Assembly: GCA_023393525.1 (NCBI GenBank)
Contig: JAEWKZ010000046.1
Location: forward strand, 1-64,000
Length of the DNA stretch: 64,000 nt
Reading direction: 5' to 3'
From: Pseudomonadota bacterium
GTDB lineage: Bacteria; Desulfobacterota; Desulfovibrionia; Desulfovibrionales; Desulfomicrobiaceae
Part shown: one piece after another, positions 16,179 through 25,015 of the stretch
How the letters are laid out: each line of letters starts with the position of its first letter
Position numbering within the stretch: position 1 is the first letter of the stretch
Translations under genes and position numbers: made by a program
Notes under the pieces: model-generated
Told to the model about the DNA's origin: nothing
The model's input: only the letters and a program-made list of their open reading frames with translations
Databases searched by the model: none

Positions 16179-16206
16179 AAGGAGGCCTGGGCGTCCTGAC
16201 CTCCTT
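16179..16206 (-). promoter_or_regulatory. Hairpin in the pyrH leader
   Basis: AAGGAGG (minus strand) pairs perfectly with CCTCCTT 14 bases later and is followed by TTTTC. It resembles a weak intrinsic terminator between the candidate promoter and pyrH, so it could act as an attenuator. The 5' arm is also a Shine-Dalgarno-like AAGGAGG with no suitable start codon behind it. Regulation is inference. Confidence 0.35.
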
Positions 16207-16216
16207 CTCGGATGAT

Positions 16217-16245
16217 CCTATATCCATTTCGCGCATCCGCTGCAA
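16217..16245 (-). promoter_or_regulatory. Candidate housekeeping promoter of the pyrH-frr-uppS-cdsA-dxr-rseP-tsaB unit
   Basis: TTGCAG and TATAGG hexamers are separated by 17 bp on the minus strand. They lie downstream of the rpsB-tsf terminator and about 70 bases upstream of pyrH. The -10 matches four of six bases, the -35 matches three. Confidence 0.45.
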
Positions 16246-16293
16246 CAGCGCGGGGGCTGTGCGGCGAAGACGGGGCCCGGCGATCTGAGGGCC

Positions 16294-16318
16294 AAAAAAA
16301 AGGGCCTTGCGGCCCTTT
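16294..16318 (-). terminator. Intrinsic terminator of rpsB-tsf
   Basis: AAAGGGCC-GCAA-GGCCCTTT on the minus strand forms a perfect 8-bp stem with a 4-base loop, running directly into a T tract. It starts 2 bases after the tsf stop. Confidence 0.92.
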
Positions 16319-16320
16319 GC

Positions 16321-17124
16321 CTATGCGCCGATGGCGAACCGGAAGAACCGGGCGATGTCGGCGTTTTTCCCAAGAAGGTCCTTGATGGTCTTCTTGTCGT
16401 CCTTGATGAAGACCTGCTCGCGCAGGCAGACTTCCTGGTAGTACTTGCGGATGCGGCCTTCGACGATCTTCTCGGCGATCTGGGCCGGCTTGCCCTCTTC
16501 CTTGGCCTGGTTCAGGTAGATTTCCTTTTCCTGGGCCAGGGTTTCGGCGGGGATCTGGTCGGGGGTCACGCAGACGGGATTGGCGGCCGCGATCTGCATG
16601 GCGATGTCCTTGGCCAGTTCGGGAGTGGCGGCGCCGGTCAGTTCGACCAGGACGCCCAGCTTCTTGGTGGAGTGGACGTAGGTGCCGATGACGCCTTCGC
16701 CGGAAAGAGCCACATAGGCCAGGCGGCCGACCTGCATGTTTTCGCCGATCTTGCCGATGAGTCCGGTCAGGTCGGAGGCTTCGGCGGGAAGCGCGTCCAC
16801 GTTGTCGGTCTTCTTTTCCAGGGCGAGGGCGGCCAGGCCTTCGGCCAGGGCGATGAATTCCTCGTTCTTGGACACGAAGTCGGTCTCGCACTTGAGTTCG
16901 CTCATGGCCGCGGACTTGCCGTCAGCGGCGACGACGACGGTGACCAGGCCTTCGGAGGTGGCTCGGCCCGCTTTCTTGGCGGCCTTGGACAGCCCCTTTT
17001 CGCGCAGCCAGGCAATGGCCTTTTCTTCGTCGCCATCACATTCGGTCAGCGCCTTCTTGCAATCCATCATGCCTACGCCGGTACGTTCGCGCAGGTCCTT
17101 AACCATTGCTGCGGTGATGCTCAT
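16321..17124 (-). CDS. tsf: Elongation factor Ts
   Basis: Guanine-nucleotide exchange factor for EF-Tu. The 267-aa protein begins with the UBA-like part and the signature RERTGVGMMDCKKALTE. The core contains SELKCETDFVSKNEEF (TDFV motif contacting EF-Tu). It begins one base after the rpsB stop, in the near-universal rpsB-tsf operon, and an intrinsic terminator follows. Confidence 0.97.
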   Translation of the reverse strand: MSITAAMVKDLRERTGVGMMDCKKALTECDGDEEKAIAWLREKGLSKAAKKAGRATSEGLVTVVVAADGKSAAMSELKCETDFVSKNEEFIALAEGLAALALEKKTDNVDALPAEASDLTGLIGKIGENMQVGRLAYVALSGEGVIGTYVHSTKKLGVLVELTGAATPELAKDIAMQIAAANPVCVTPDQIPAETLAQEKEIYLNQAKEEGKPAQIAEKIVEGRIRKYYQEVCLREQVFIKDDKKTIKDLLGKNADIARFFRFAIGA

Positions 17125-17125
17125 C

Positions 17126-17911
17126 TTATACCTCTTCGTCTGTATCTACGGATTCGGGCTCGGCGGAACCGGTCGGGAGCTCCACTTCGGGAACCTTGCT
17201 GGTCTTGGGCTCGACCGGGGCGTCCTTGGCGCTGGCGGCGCCTTCGATGCACGCATCGGCCATGGCGCCGGCAAAGAGCTTGATGGCGCGGATGGCGTCG
17301 TCATTGCCCGGGATGATATAGTCGATCAGGTCGGGGTCGCAGTTGGTGTCGACCACGGCCACGATCGGGATGCCCAGCTTGCGGCATTCCTTGACCGCGA
17401 TCTCTTCGCGGTGGGGATCGATGATGAAGGCCGCCGCCGGCGGTTCTTCCATATCCTTGATGCCGCCCAGGGTCAGGTTCAGCTTGGTCACTTCGCGTTC
17501 CATGCGCACGACTTCCTTTTTCAGGAACCGGTTCACGGAGCCGTCCTCGAACATGCCTTCGAGCTTCTTCAGGCGGGTGATGCTGGTACGGATGGTCTGG
17601 TAGTTGGTCAGCGTGCCGCCGAGCCAGCGGTTGGTGACGTGGAACATGCCGCATCGTTCGGCTTCGGTCTTGATCACGTCCTGGGCCTGACGCTTGGTGC
17701 CGACGAAAATGATCTTGCCGCCGCGGGCGACGGTGTCGGCGATGAAGTCGTGGGCCTTGCGGTACAGCTTCACGGTCTGCTGCAGGTCGATGATGTGGAT
17801 GCCCTTGCGCGCGCCGAAAATGAAGGGGCGCATCTTGGGGTTCCAGCGGCGGGTCTGGTGGCCGAAGTGCACTCCGGTTTCCAGCATCTGTTTCATACTG
17901 ACATAAGCCAT
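17126..17911 (-). CDS. rpsB: 30S ribosomal protein S2
   Basis: Small-subunit protein that anchors S1. The 261-aa protein starts MAYVSMKQMLETGVHFGHQT, containing the S2 signature GVHFGHQTRRWNPKM, with KPIF-type FIFGARKGIHIIDL next and DPHREEIAVKEC further in. The start was set at this ATG, which has AAGGAG 6 bases upstream; in-frame sequence above it is not S2. The acidic C-terminal tail (about 225-261) is a variable extension. Confidence 0.97.
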   Translation of the reverse strand: MAYVSMKQMLETGVHFGHQTRRWNPKMRPFIFGARKGIHIIDLQQTVKLYRKAHDFIADTVARGGKIIFVGTKRQAQDVIKTEAERCGMFHVTNRWLGGTLTNYQTIRTSITRLKKLEGMFEDGSVNRFLKKEVVRMEREVTKLNLTLGGIKDMEEPPAAAFIIDPHREEIAVKECRKLGIPIVAVVDTNCDPDLIDYIIPGNDDAIRAIKLFAGAMADACIEGAASAKDAPVEPKTSKVPEVELPTGSAEPESVDTDEEV

Positions 17912-18004
17912 GTTGGGTCTCCTTGGTTTTTTTCCTCCGTCCACGGGAGCCCGAATGGGCCAAACCAACGGCGCGGACGTGTGGAGTGTGTTTGAGAACT
18001 GAAG

Positions 18005-18033
18005 TCCGTACGCGAGAGGTTCGGCCTTGGCAA
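18005..18033 (-). promoter_or_regulatory. Possible promoter of rpsB-tsf
   Basis: TTGCCA, 17 bp, TACGGA on the minus strand, giving a leader of roughly 85 bases before rpsB. The -10 is a poor match, so this is tentative. No terminator is evident between rnj and this site, so rpsB may also receive readthrough. Confidence 0.3.
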
Positions 18034-18041
18034 GAAAAAAA

Positions 18042-19697
<1,656 letters not shown>

Positions 19698-19723
19698 GGG
19701 TCTCCGGTGTGTTGAAGTGTTCG

Positions 19724-19739
19724 CGATGCGTGCGCATCG
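19724..19739. repeat. Palindrome upstream of rnj
   Basis: CGATGCG-TG-CGCATCG: perfect 7-bp arms with a 2-bp spacer, centred about 35 bases before the rnj start. It could be an operator or a leader hairpin. No promoter hexamers are clear beside it. Confidence 0.4.
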
Positions 19740-19778
19740 TCACGGAAACTAAGGGAATTGGAAGCCAAGGACAAGGCC

Positions 19779-19807
19779 AAAAAAGAAGGCCGCGCAGGGC
19801 GGCCTTC
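19779..19807 (-). terminator. Intrinsic terminator of the EF-G-like gene
   Basis: On the minus strand a perfect 9-bp stem (GAAGGCCGC with GCGGCCTTC) and 5-base loop run into six T. It lies 21 bases past the stop of the EF-G-like gene. Confidence 0.93.
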
Positions 19808-19828
19808 GATAAAGCGGGGGGAAGGGGC

Positions 19829-21889
19829 TTATTCCTCTTCCTTCTTGCTGTCGGCGATGACCTGTTCGGTCACGTTGGGCGGGCATTCCTCGTAATGGGC
19901 GAACTCCATGGTGAAGGTGCCCTGGCCGCCGGTCATGGAGCGCAGGTCCGGAGCGTATTTCATCATCTCGGCCATGGGCACGTGGGCCTTGACCTCGGTG
20001 ATGCCGCCGATGGAGTCGGAGCCCAGGACCCGGCCTCGGCGGCTGGAAAGGTCGCCGATGACGTCGCCCATGAACTCGTCGGGGATGAAGACGCTGGCGA
20101 GCATGATGGGTTCGAGCAGTATGGGGCTGCACATCTCCACGGCCTTCTTGAAGGCCAGGGAGCCGGCGATCTTGAAGGCCATTTCCGAGGAGTCGACGTT
20201 GTGGTAGGAGCCGTCGTAAACGGCCACCTTGAAGTCGACCATGGGATAACCGGCCAGAAATCCACGCGCCGCCGCCTCCTGGATGCCCTTGTCCACGGCC
20301 GGAATGTAGTTGCGGGGGATGGAGCCGCCCACGATCTCGTCGATGAACTCGTATCCAGCGCTGCGCTTGTTGGGTTCCATGCGGATCCAGCAGTCCCCGA
20401 ACTGTCCGCGCCCGCCGGACTGCTTCTTGTGCCGCCCCTGGACCTGGGCCTTGCCCTTGATGGTCTCGCGGTAGGGAATCTTGGGGGTTTTCAGAACGAT
20501 GTTGGTCTTGTAGCGGCGCTTGACCTTTTCCACCGCCAGTTCGATGTGCAGCTGCCCCATGCCGGTCAGAAGCATGTCGCCGGTCTCGTCGTTGCGGACC
20601 AGATGCAGGTTGATGTCTTCGTCGAGAAGTTTCTGCACCGCGGCGAAGACCTTGTCCTCCTCGCCTTTTTCCTCGGCCGCCAGGGCGTAGGAGATGATGG
20701 AGGGTGTCAGGGGCGGCTTGGGCAGGATGAACGGGGCTTTCTCGGCGCACAGGGTGTCGCCCGTGGCCGTGTTCTTGAGCTTGGCCACCGCCACCACGGC
20801 TCCGGGACCGACGTCCTGCTTGCAGGGAGTCTGTTTCTTGCCTTCAAGATACAGGATCTGGCCGATTTTTTCCTTTTCGTCCTTGGTTGCGTTGAGGACG
20901 GCTGCGTCGGGGGAAAGCACGCCGGAGAGCACCCGCATGACCGAGAGCTGCCCGGCGAAAGGATCGGCGATGGTCTTGAAGACAAAGGCGGCAAGAGGCG
21001 CGTCGGGACTTGAGGGGCGTTCGACCCCGTCGGCGTCGACCCAGGACTCGTGTTCCAGCGGGGACGCCATGATGTTCTGGATGGCGTCAAGGAGGGGGGC
21101 CGCGCCCTTGTTCTGCATGGCCGCTCCCGCGCAGACCGGGACCAGGGCGCGGCTCAGCACGCCTGCGCGCAGGCCCGAGATCATCTCTTCCTCGGTCAGC
21201 GACCCTTCCTCCAGATATTTCTCCATCAGCTCTTCGCTGCTTTCGGCGATATTCTCGATGGCGATCTCGCGGGTCATGGTGACCTCGTCGGCCAGATCTT
21301 CGGGCATGTCGATGGGAGTCAGGCCGCCCTTGTCGTCAAAGGCGTAGGCCTTGTCGGCCAGGACGTCGACGAGGCCTCGAAAATCGGCTTCGCTGCCTAT
21401 GGGGAGGTAGAGCAGGACCGGCTTGATGCCCAGGATTTCGGACAGTCCCTGGTAGGCCATCTGGAAATTGGCGCGTTCGCGATCCATTTTATTGATGAAG
21501 ACCATGGCGGGCAGTCCGGCCTTGACGGCTTCGGACCAGATTTTTTTGGTCAGCGGCTTGACCCCGTCGATGGCGTCGATGACCAGGACTGCGTTGTCCG
21601 CTCCCTGCAGGAGATAGGGGAGGTCGCCGATGAAGTTGTTGTCACCGGGAGTGTCGATGAGAAAATTCGGGTTCTTCTTCCAGGAGAATTGGGCGAATCC
21701 GGGCTGGATGCTGCCCCTGCGTTTGATTTCTTCGGGTTCGTAATCCAGAACAGTCGAGCCTTCGTCGATTTTGCCCAGCCTGGTGATGGAACCGGCGGTG
21801 AACAGCAGCATTTCGGCCACTGACGTCTTTCCGGTTCCTCCATGCCCTATCAGGGCGAAAGTCCTCTGTTTTTGAAGTTGATCCTGCAT
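19829..21889 (-). CDS. EF-G-like translational GTPase (paralogue)
   Basis: A 686-aa protein with the EF-G domain order: G domain with P-loop GHGGTGKT (15-22) and NKMD (133-136), domain II, then EF-G domains III-V (for example GRGQFGDCWIRM and EFMGDVIGDLSSRRGRVLG). It differs from canonical EF-G at the G3 motif, which reads DTPGD (79-83) where EF-G has DTPGH; the His is needed for GTP hydrolysis on the ribosome. The switch I segment is also altered. This matches the EF-G-like/FusA2 group whose role is unsettled. It is monocistronic, with its own terminator, and diverges from the ParB-like gene. Confidence 0.9.
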   Translation of the reverse strand: MQDQLQKQRTFALIGHGGTGKTSVAEMLLFTAGSITRLGKIDEGSTVLDYEPEEIKRRGSIQPGFAQFSWKKNPNFLIDTPGDNNFIGDLPYLLQGADNAVLVIDAIDGVKPLTKKIWSEAVKAGLPAMVFINKMDRERANFQMAYQGLSEILGIKPVLLYLPIGSEADFRGLVDVLADKAYAFDDKGGLTPIDMPEDLADEVTMTREIAIENIAESSEELMEKYLEEGSLTEEEMISGLRAGVLSRALVPVCAGAAMQNKGAAPLLDAIQNIMASPLEHESWVDADGVERPSSPDAPLAAFVFKTIADPFAGQLSVMRVLSGVLSPDAAVLNATKDEKEKIGQILYLEGKKQTPCKQDVGPGAVVAVAKLKNTATGDTLCAEKAPFILPKPPLTPSIISYALAAEEKGEEDKVFAAVQKLLDEDINLHLVRNDETGDMLLTGMGQLHIELAVEKVKRRYKTNIVLKTPKIPYRETIKGKAQVQGRHKKQSGGRGQFGDCWIRMEPNKRSAGYEFIDEIVGGSIPRNYIPAVDKGIQEAAARGFLAGYPMVDFKVAVYDGSYHNVDSSEMAFKIAGSLAFKKAVEMCSPILLEPIMLASVFIPDEFMGDVIGDLSSRRGRVLGSDSIGGITEVKAHVPMAEMMKYAPDLRSMTGGQGTFTMEFAHYEECPPNVTEQVIADSKKEEE

Positions 21890-21949
21890 ACAGCCCCCTT
21901 ATGCAAAGTATTACGCAACCATATGGCTACAGGGTATAAGATCGTTCCT

Positions 21950-21968
21950 GTCTTCCAAGACGGAAGAC
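21950..21968. repeat. Inverted repeat in the divergent region before the EF-G-like gene
   Basis: GTCTTCC-AAGAC-GGAAGAC: perfect 7-bp arms, 5-bp spacer. It lies in the 278-base intergenic region 21890-22167, about 60 bases upstream of the EF-G-like gene. That region otherwise holds AT-rich hexamers (TATACC and TAATAC toward the EF-G-like gene) with no confident promoter, and no reading frame that looks coding. Confidence 0.4.
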
Positions 21969-22061
21969 GGGAATTCGCTTGCAAAAGAGAAGAAATTGGA
22001 TGAAAGTCCCACGCTCTATAGACTTTGGCGGTCCCTGAGCGCTTGTAAACCTCCTGCGATC

Positions 22062-22091
22062 CTGAACTTTTTCAAGAAATACCCCTATAGG
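22062..22091 (+). promoter_or_regulatory. Possible sigma-32-like (heat shock) promoter before the ParB-like gene
   Basis: CTGAAC, about 14 bases, then CCCCTATA, resembling CTTGAA-N13/15-CCCCAT. The -10 part lies in a perfect CCCTATAGGG palindrome (22083-22092). It would give a leader of about 70 bases. As a sigma-70 site it has TATAGG but a poor -35. Confidence 0.3.
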
Positions 22092-22167
22092 GAGGGGCCT
22101 TGGAAGTTGTCAAGAGCAACGGGATTTTCAGCGCTGCGTAATTCTTCAAAATCGTTGAGAGAACATC

Positions 22168-23145
22168 ATGAACATGGTCGATGTCCTGACTCATGCTTCC
22201 GCGCGCGCCGCGCTTCTGCGCTGTCCCGCGTCGGATCTCGATGTCGGCGGACCCTGGCTTTTCTGGTCCGCTCCTCCGACCCCGGCCTTGCGCCGCAGCC
22301 TGGAAAACCGGGGCCAGCTCATCCCCGTGCTGGTCGATGCCTCCGGGGCCAGGCCCGTGCTCGTCGCCGGCGCGGCCCGGGTCCGCGTATTGGCGGAATT
22401 GGGGAGGGAGGCGCTGTGCCTGGATCTGGGGGCCATGGACGGCCAGGCCAGAGGCCTTGCCTACGTGCAGTCCAACGCCGGGCGCGAAGTTTCCGACGGC
22501 CAGGTTGTGCTGGCCATGCGCTACTTTCAGACGCTGCCGGACTGCGATCAGGCCGCGGTGCTTGAATCCCTGGGGCTTGAGCCGCGTTCCAAACGGTTGC
22601 GCCTGGTCCGGTCCTTTTTGTCGCTGCCCGGGCGGTGGGACGCGTTCCTGTGCGCGGGGGCTGTGCCGCTGGCTTGCGCGGATCTGCTTGAGGCTTTTGC
22701 TCCGGGCGATCTTGAGGCGCTGGAAGTGCTTTTTACGACCTTGTCATGGTCGCGCGGAAGCGCGGTCAACGTGCTGACCTGGATTCGCGAGATTTGCGCC
22801 CGCGACCAGGCCGCTGTGGGCGACGTGCTCGATGGCGCGGGGGTGAAGGATATCCTGGCGGGCGGCCTTTCGCCCAAGGACGCCATGAACCGCATCACGC
22901 AGGAGGTGCGGCTGCTGCGTTATCCGGCCTTGTCCGGGATGGAGCGTGATTTTCTGACGGCCGCCCGCGCGGTGTCGGCGGGGACACGCTGGCGGGTGAC
23001 GCAGCCGGACCTGTTCGAGAGCGACGCGGTGGAAGTCTGCGCGCGCCTGACCAGCCCGGACGCTGTGCGTGCCGCCAGCGCGGAACTGGCCCGCATCGCG
23101 GCCCGCGAGGATCTGGACGATCTTTTTGTGGTGGGGCGCGAATGA
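22168..23145 (+). CDS. ParB-like N-terminal domain protein of unknown function
   Basis: A 325-aa protein. The segment RRSLENRGQLIPVLVDASG (about 42-60) followed by RPVLVAGAARVRVLAELG resembles the ParB/sulfiredoxin nuclease-like N-terminal fold, which binds CTP in ParB and DNA or effectors elsewhere. Residues 120-230 look helical, as in ParB-family middle domains, but no clear HTH motif is seen. An alternative start is M3. Its stop overlaps the start of a radical SAM gene by 4 bases (ATGA), so the two are coupled. It is unlikely to be the chromosomal ParB because parA is absent and the motif is degenerate. Confidence 0.65.
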   Translation: MNMVDVLTHASARAALLRCPASDLDVGGPWLFWSAPPTPALRRSLENRGQLIPVLVDASGARPVLVAGAARVRVLAELGREALCLDLGAMDGQARGLAYVQSNAGREVSDGQVVLAMRYFQTLPDCDQAAVLESLGLEPRSKRLRLVRSFLSLPGRWDAFLCAGAVPLACADLLEAFAPGDLEALEVLFTTLSWSRGSAVNVLTWIREICARDQAAVGDVLDGAGVKDILAGGLSPKDAMNRITQEVRLLRYPALSGMERDFLTAARAVSAGTRWRVTQPDLFESDAVEVCARLTSPDAVRAASAELARIAAREDLDDLFVVGRE

Positions 23146-24242
23146 AGAACCTGCCTTCCTATCTGCACGGCATCAGCCGGGTCGTGGTCGACGCTTCCGT
23201 GGCCGAATCCCCCGTGGCCCGGCGCGTGCGCGCACGATTGCCGCATCTGACGGCGGAGATCCTGCCCGAGGGGGAAACCCTATCTCCGGGACTCGCACGG
23301 GAGGACATCCTCTATCTGAAGCGCTACCGCGGGCGTTTTCTGCGCCATTGCCCCGGCACCAGCCATTACCGCTGCTGCGGCTACCAGATCATTCATATCG
23401 GCGAGAACTGTCCCCTGCGCTGCTCCTACTGCATCCTGCAGGCGTATTTCCATGACCGCGTGCTCAAGGTCTGGGCCAACCAGGACGACCTGTGGAGCGA
23501 GATGGACCAGGCTTTCAACTCCCACCCCGCCCTGCGCTACCGGGTCGGGACCGGAGAGTTCACCGATTCGCTGGTGCTGGAGGCCCTGACCGGCTACAGC
23601 CGCGATCTGATCGAATTTCTGGGGCGCTATCCCCAGGTCTGTCTGGAACTCAAGTCCAAGGTCGTGGATCTGTCCTGGATGGATGTGGTCCGTGACCCGT
23701 CCAGGGTCCTGCCGGCCTGGTCCATGAACGCCCCGGCCATTGCCGAGCGTGAGGAGCAGGGGGAGTGCGCCGGTCTGGAAGAGCGCCTGGCAGCGGCCAG
23801 GACCTGCGCCCAGGCGGGTTTCAGGGTCTGCCTGCATTTCGATCCCATGATCCATTTTCCCGGCTGGCAGGACGGCTATGCCCGCACCGTGGAGATGATC
23901 TTCGACCATCTGCGGCCGGAACAGATCGCCTACGTCAGCATGGGATCCTTTCGGCACATGCCGGACCTCAAACGCAGCATCACCGAGAATTTTCCGGAAT
24001 CGACGTACATTTACGGGGAATTCATCACCGGGCTGGACGGCAAGCAGCGCCTGCTGCGGCCATTGCGGGTCGAGCAATTCCGTTTTTTGGCGGATGCGTT
24101 GCGTCGGGGCGGGCTGGATCGACAGCTGTATCTGTGCATGGAATCGGACGAGGTCTGGCAAGCCGTGCTCGGGCGCACTCCGGCGGATATGGGCGGGTTG
24201 TACCGGTACCTCATGGCGCAGGCTTTTGGTGGAGAGACCTGA
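23142..24242 (+). CDS. Radical SAM protein of the spore photoproduct lyase family
   Basis: A 366-aa protein with a radical SAM cluster motif CPLRCSYCILQ (CxxxCxxC, about residues 89-96), preceded by GYQIIHIGENC. RVGTGEFTDSL, LELKSKVVD and HFDPMIHFPGW are segments typical of the SplB group. In Bacillus SplB repairs the thymine dimer 5-thyminyl-5,6-dihydrothymine in germinating spores. Desulfovibrionales do not sporulate, so here the substrate is unknown; DNA photolesion repair is the first guess. Coupled to the ParB-like gene upstream. Confidence 0.8.
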   Translation: MKNLPSYLHGISRVVVDASVAESPVARRVRARLPHLTAEILPEGETLSPGLAREDILYLKRYRGRFLRHCPGTSHYRCCGYQIIHIGENCPLRCSYCILQAYFHDRVLKVWANQDDLWSEMDQAFNSHPALRYRVGTGEFTDSLVLEALTGYSRDLIEFLGRYPQVCLELKSKVVDLSWMDVVRDPSRVLPAWSMNAPAIAEREEQGECAGLEERLAAARTCAQAGFRVCLHFDPMIHFPGWQDGYARTVEMIFDHLRPEQIAYVSMGSFRHMPDLKRSITENFPESTYIYGEFITGLDGKQRLLRPLRVEQFRFLADALRRGGLDRQLYLCMESDEVWQAVLGRTPADMGGLYRYLMAQAFGGET

Positions 24243-24378
24243 CCGAGGGGGCTCTCTCTTCGCGGTAAGCGGCCAGCTGTCGACACGGTCTTGAGGACCG
24301 TCGGAGCTCCTTCGCGGGCCTCGCAGGGTTGAAGCGTCGTGTGGAGGCGGTCAGGGGCGGCGGGGCCATTTTTGAGGA

Positions 24379-24924
24379 TCAGTCCGCCTTGGGCTGCGGT
24401 TTCATGATTCCCCCCAGGTCCAGATTCATGTTCTTGATGCAGCTGTCCTTCAGGTGGCAGCGTTCGCATCCGTAGCGGTGGGGATAGGGAGTCAGGGTCG
24501 CGTATTTGCGGTTCAGCGCCCCGGAATCCTGGAGGTCCAGGCCGATTTTTTCCAGCGTCCGGCCCAGCGGCTTGGTAGGCTCCGGCACCGGCGCGCACTG
24601 CTTTTCCCCCAGTTCGGGCATGAGCGTCTTCAAGGTGCCCATGATCATGGTCTGAGCGATGGCCTCGTGCTTGAATCCTTCCGACGGGGACTGCTTCCAT
24701 ATCTCGTCGACCTGATTCTCCACGGCCTCATCCAGAAAAACAACCACGTGTTCCTTGCGGTCGCCGAGCTTGTAGACTTTGAGGTGCGGCAGCCATTTTT
24801 CCCAGACGTCGAGCACGGCGATCATGTCGCGTGGTCCGAGTTCGTCGATCTGGGACAGAAAAAGAAATGTGGAAAAATCGAACTCCGGCTTCACCGGGAG
24901 TTGCGTGATGGACAGCGTTTTCAT
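24379..24924 (-). CDS. Conserved-looking 181-aa protein with C-terminal Cys cluster
   Basis: Not recognised. The protein is soluble and acidic in its first half (WEKWLPHLKVYKLGDRKEHVVVFLD). The C-terminus carries CERCHLKDSC (CxxC-x5-C), a possible metal or Fe-S site lacking an obvious fourth Cys ligand unless His takes part (HRYGCERCH). It is the last gene on the minus strand after the PilZ/LuxR regulator, separated by 91 bases, and converges on the radical SAM gene. Spacing and GC3 bias support a real gene. The 136 bases between the two genes (24243-24378) hold only a 6-bp hairpin and nothing else I can name. Confidence 0.7.
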   Translation of the reverse strand: MKTLSITQLPVKPEFDFSTFLFLSQIDELGPRDMIAVLDVWEKWLPHLKVYKLGDRKEHVVVFLDEAVENQVDEIWKQSPSEGFKHEAIAQTMIMGTLKTLMPELGEKQCAPVPEPTKPLGRTLEKIGLDLQDSGALNRKYATLTPYPHRYGCERCHLKDSCIKNMNLDLGGIMKPQPKAD

Positions 24925-25015
24925 CTGCGTGAACCTGTAGGGTCTTAGGGTATCGGGAAGTCCGGATTACGGAGCCAAGGCGTGGGTTGGTCCTTGATAT
25001 AGTTGCGCGTGAAAC

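Noticed and set aside
22168..23145. Chromosome-partition ParB
   Set aside because: No parA, no parS-like palindrome seen and only the N-terminal fold resembles ParB.
24285..24301. Small hairpin ACGGTC-TTGAG-GACCGT after the radical SAM gene
   Set aside because: Only 6 bp with no T run; too weak to call a terminator.
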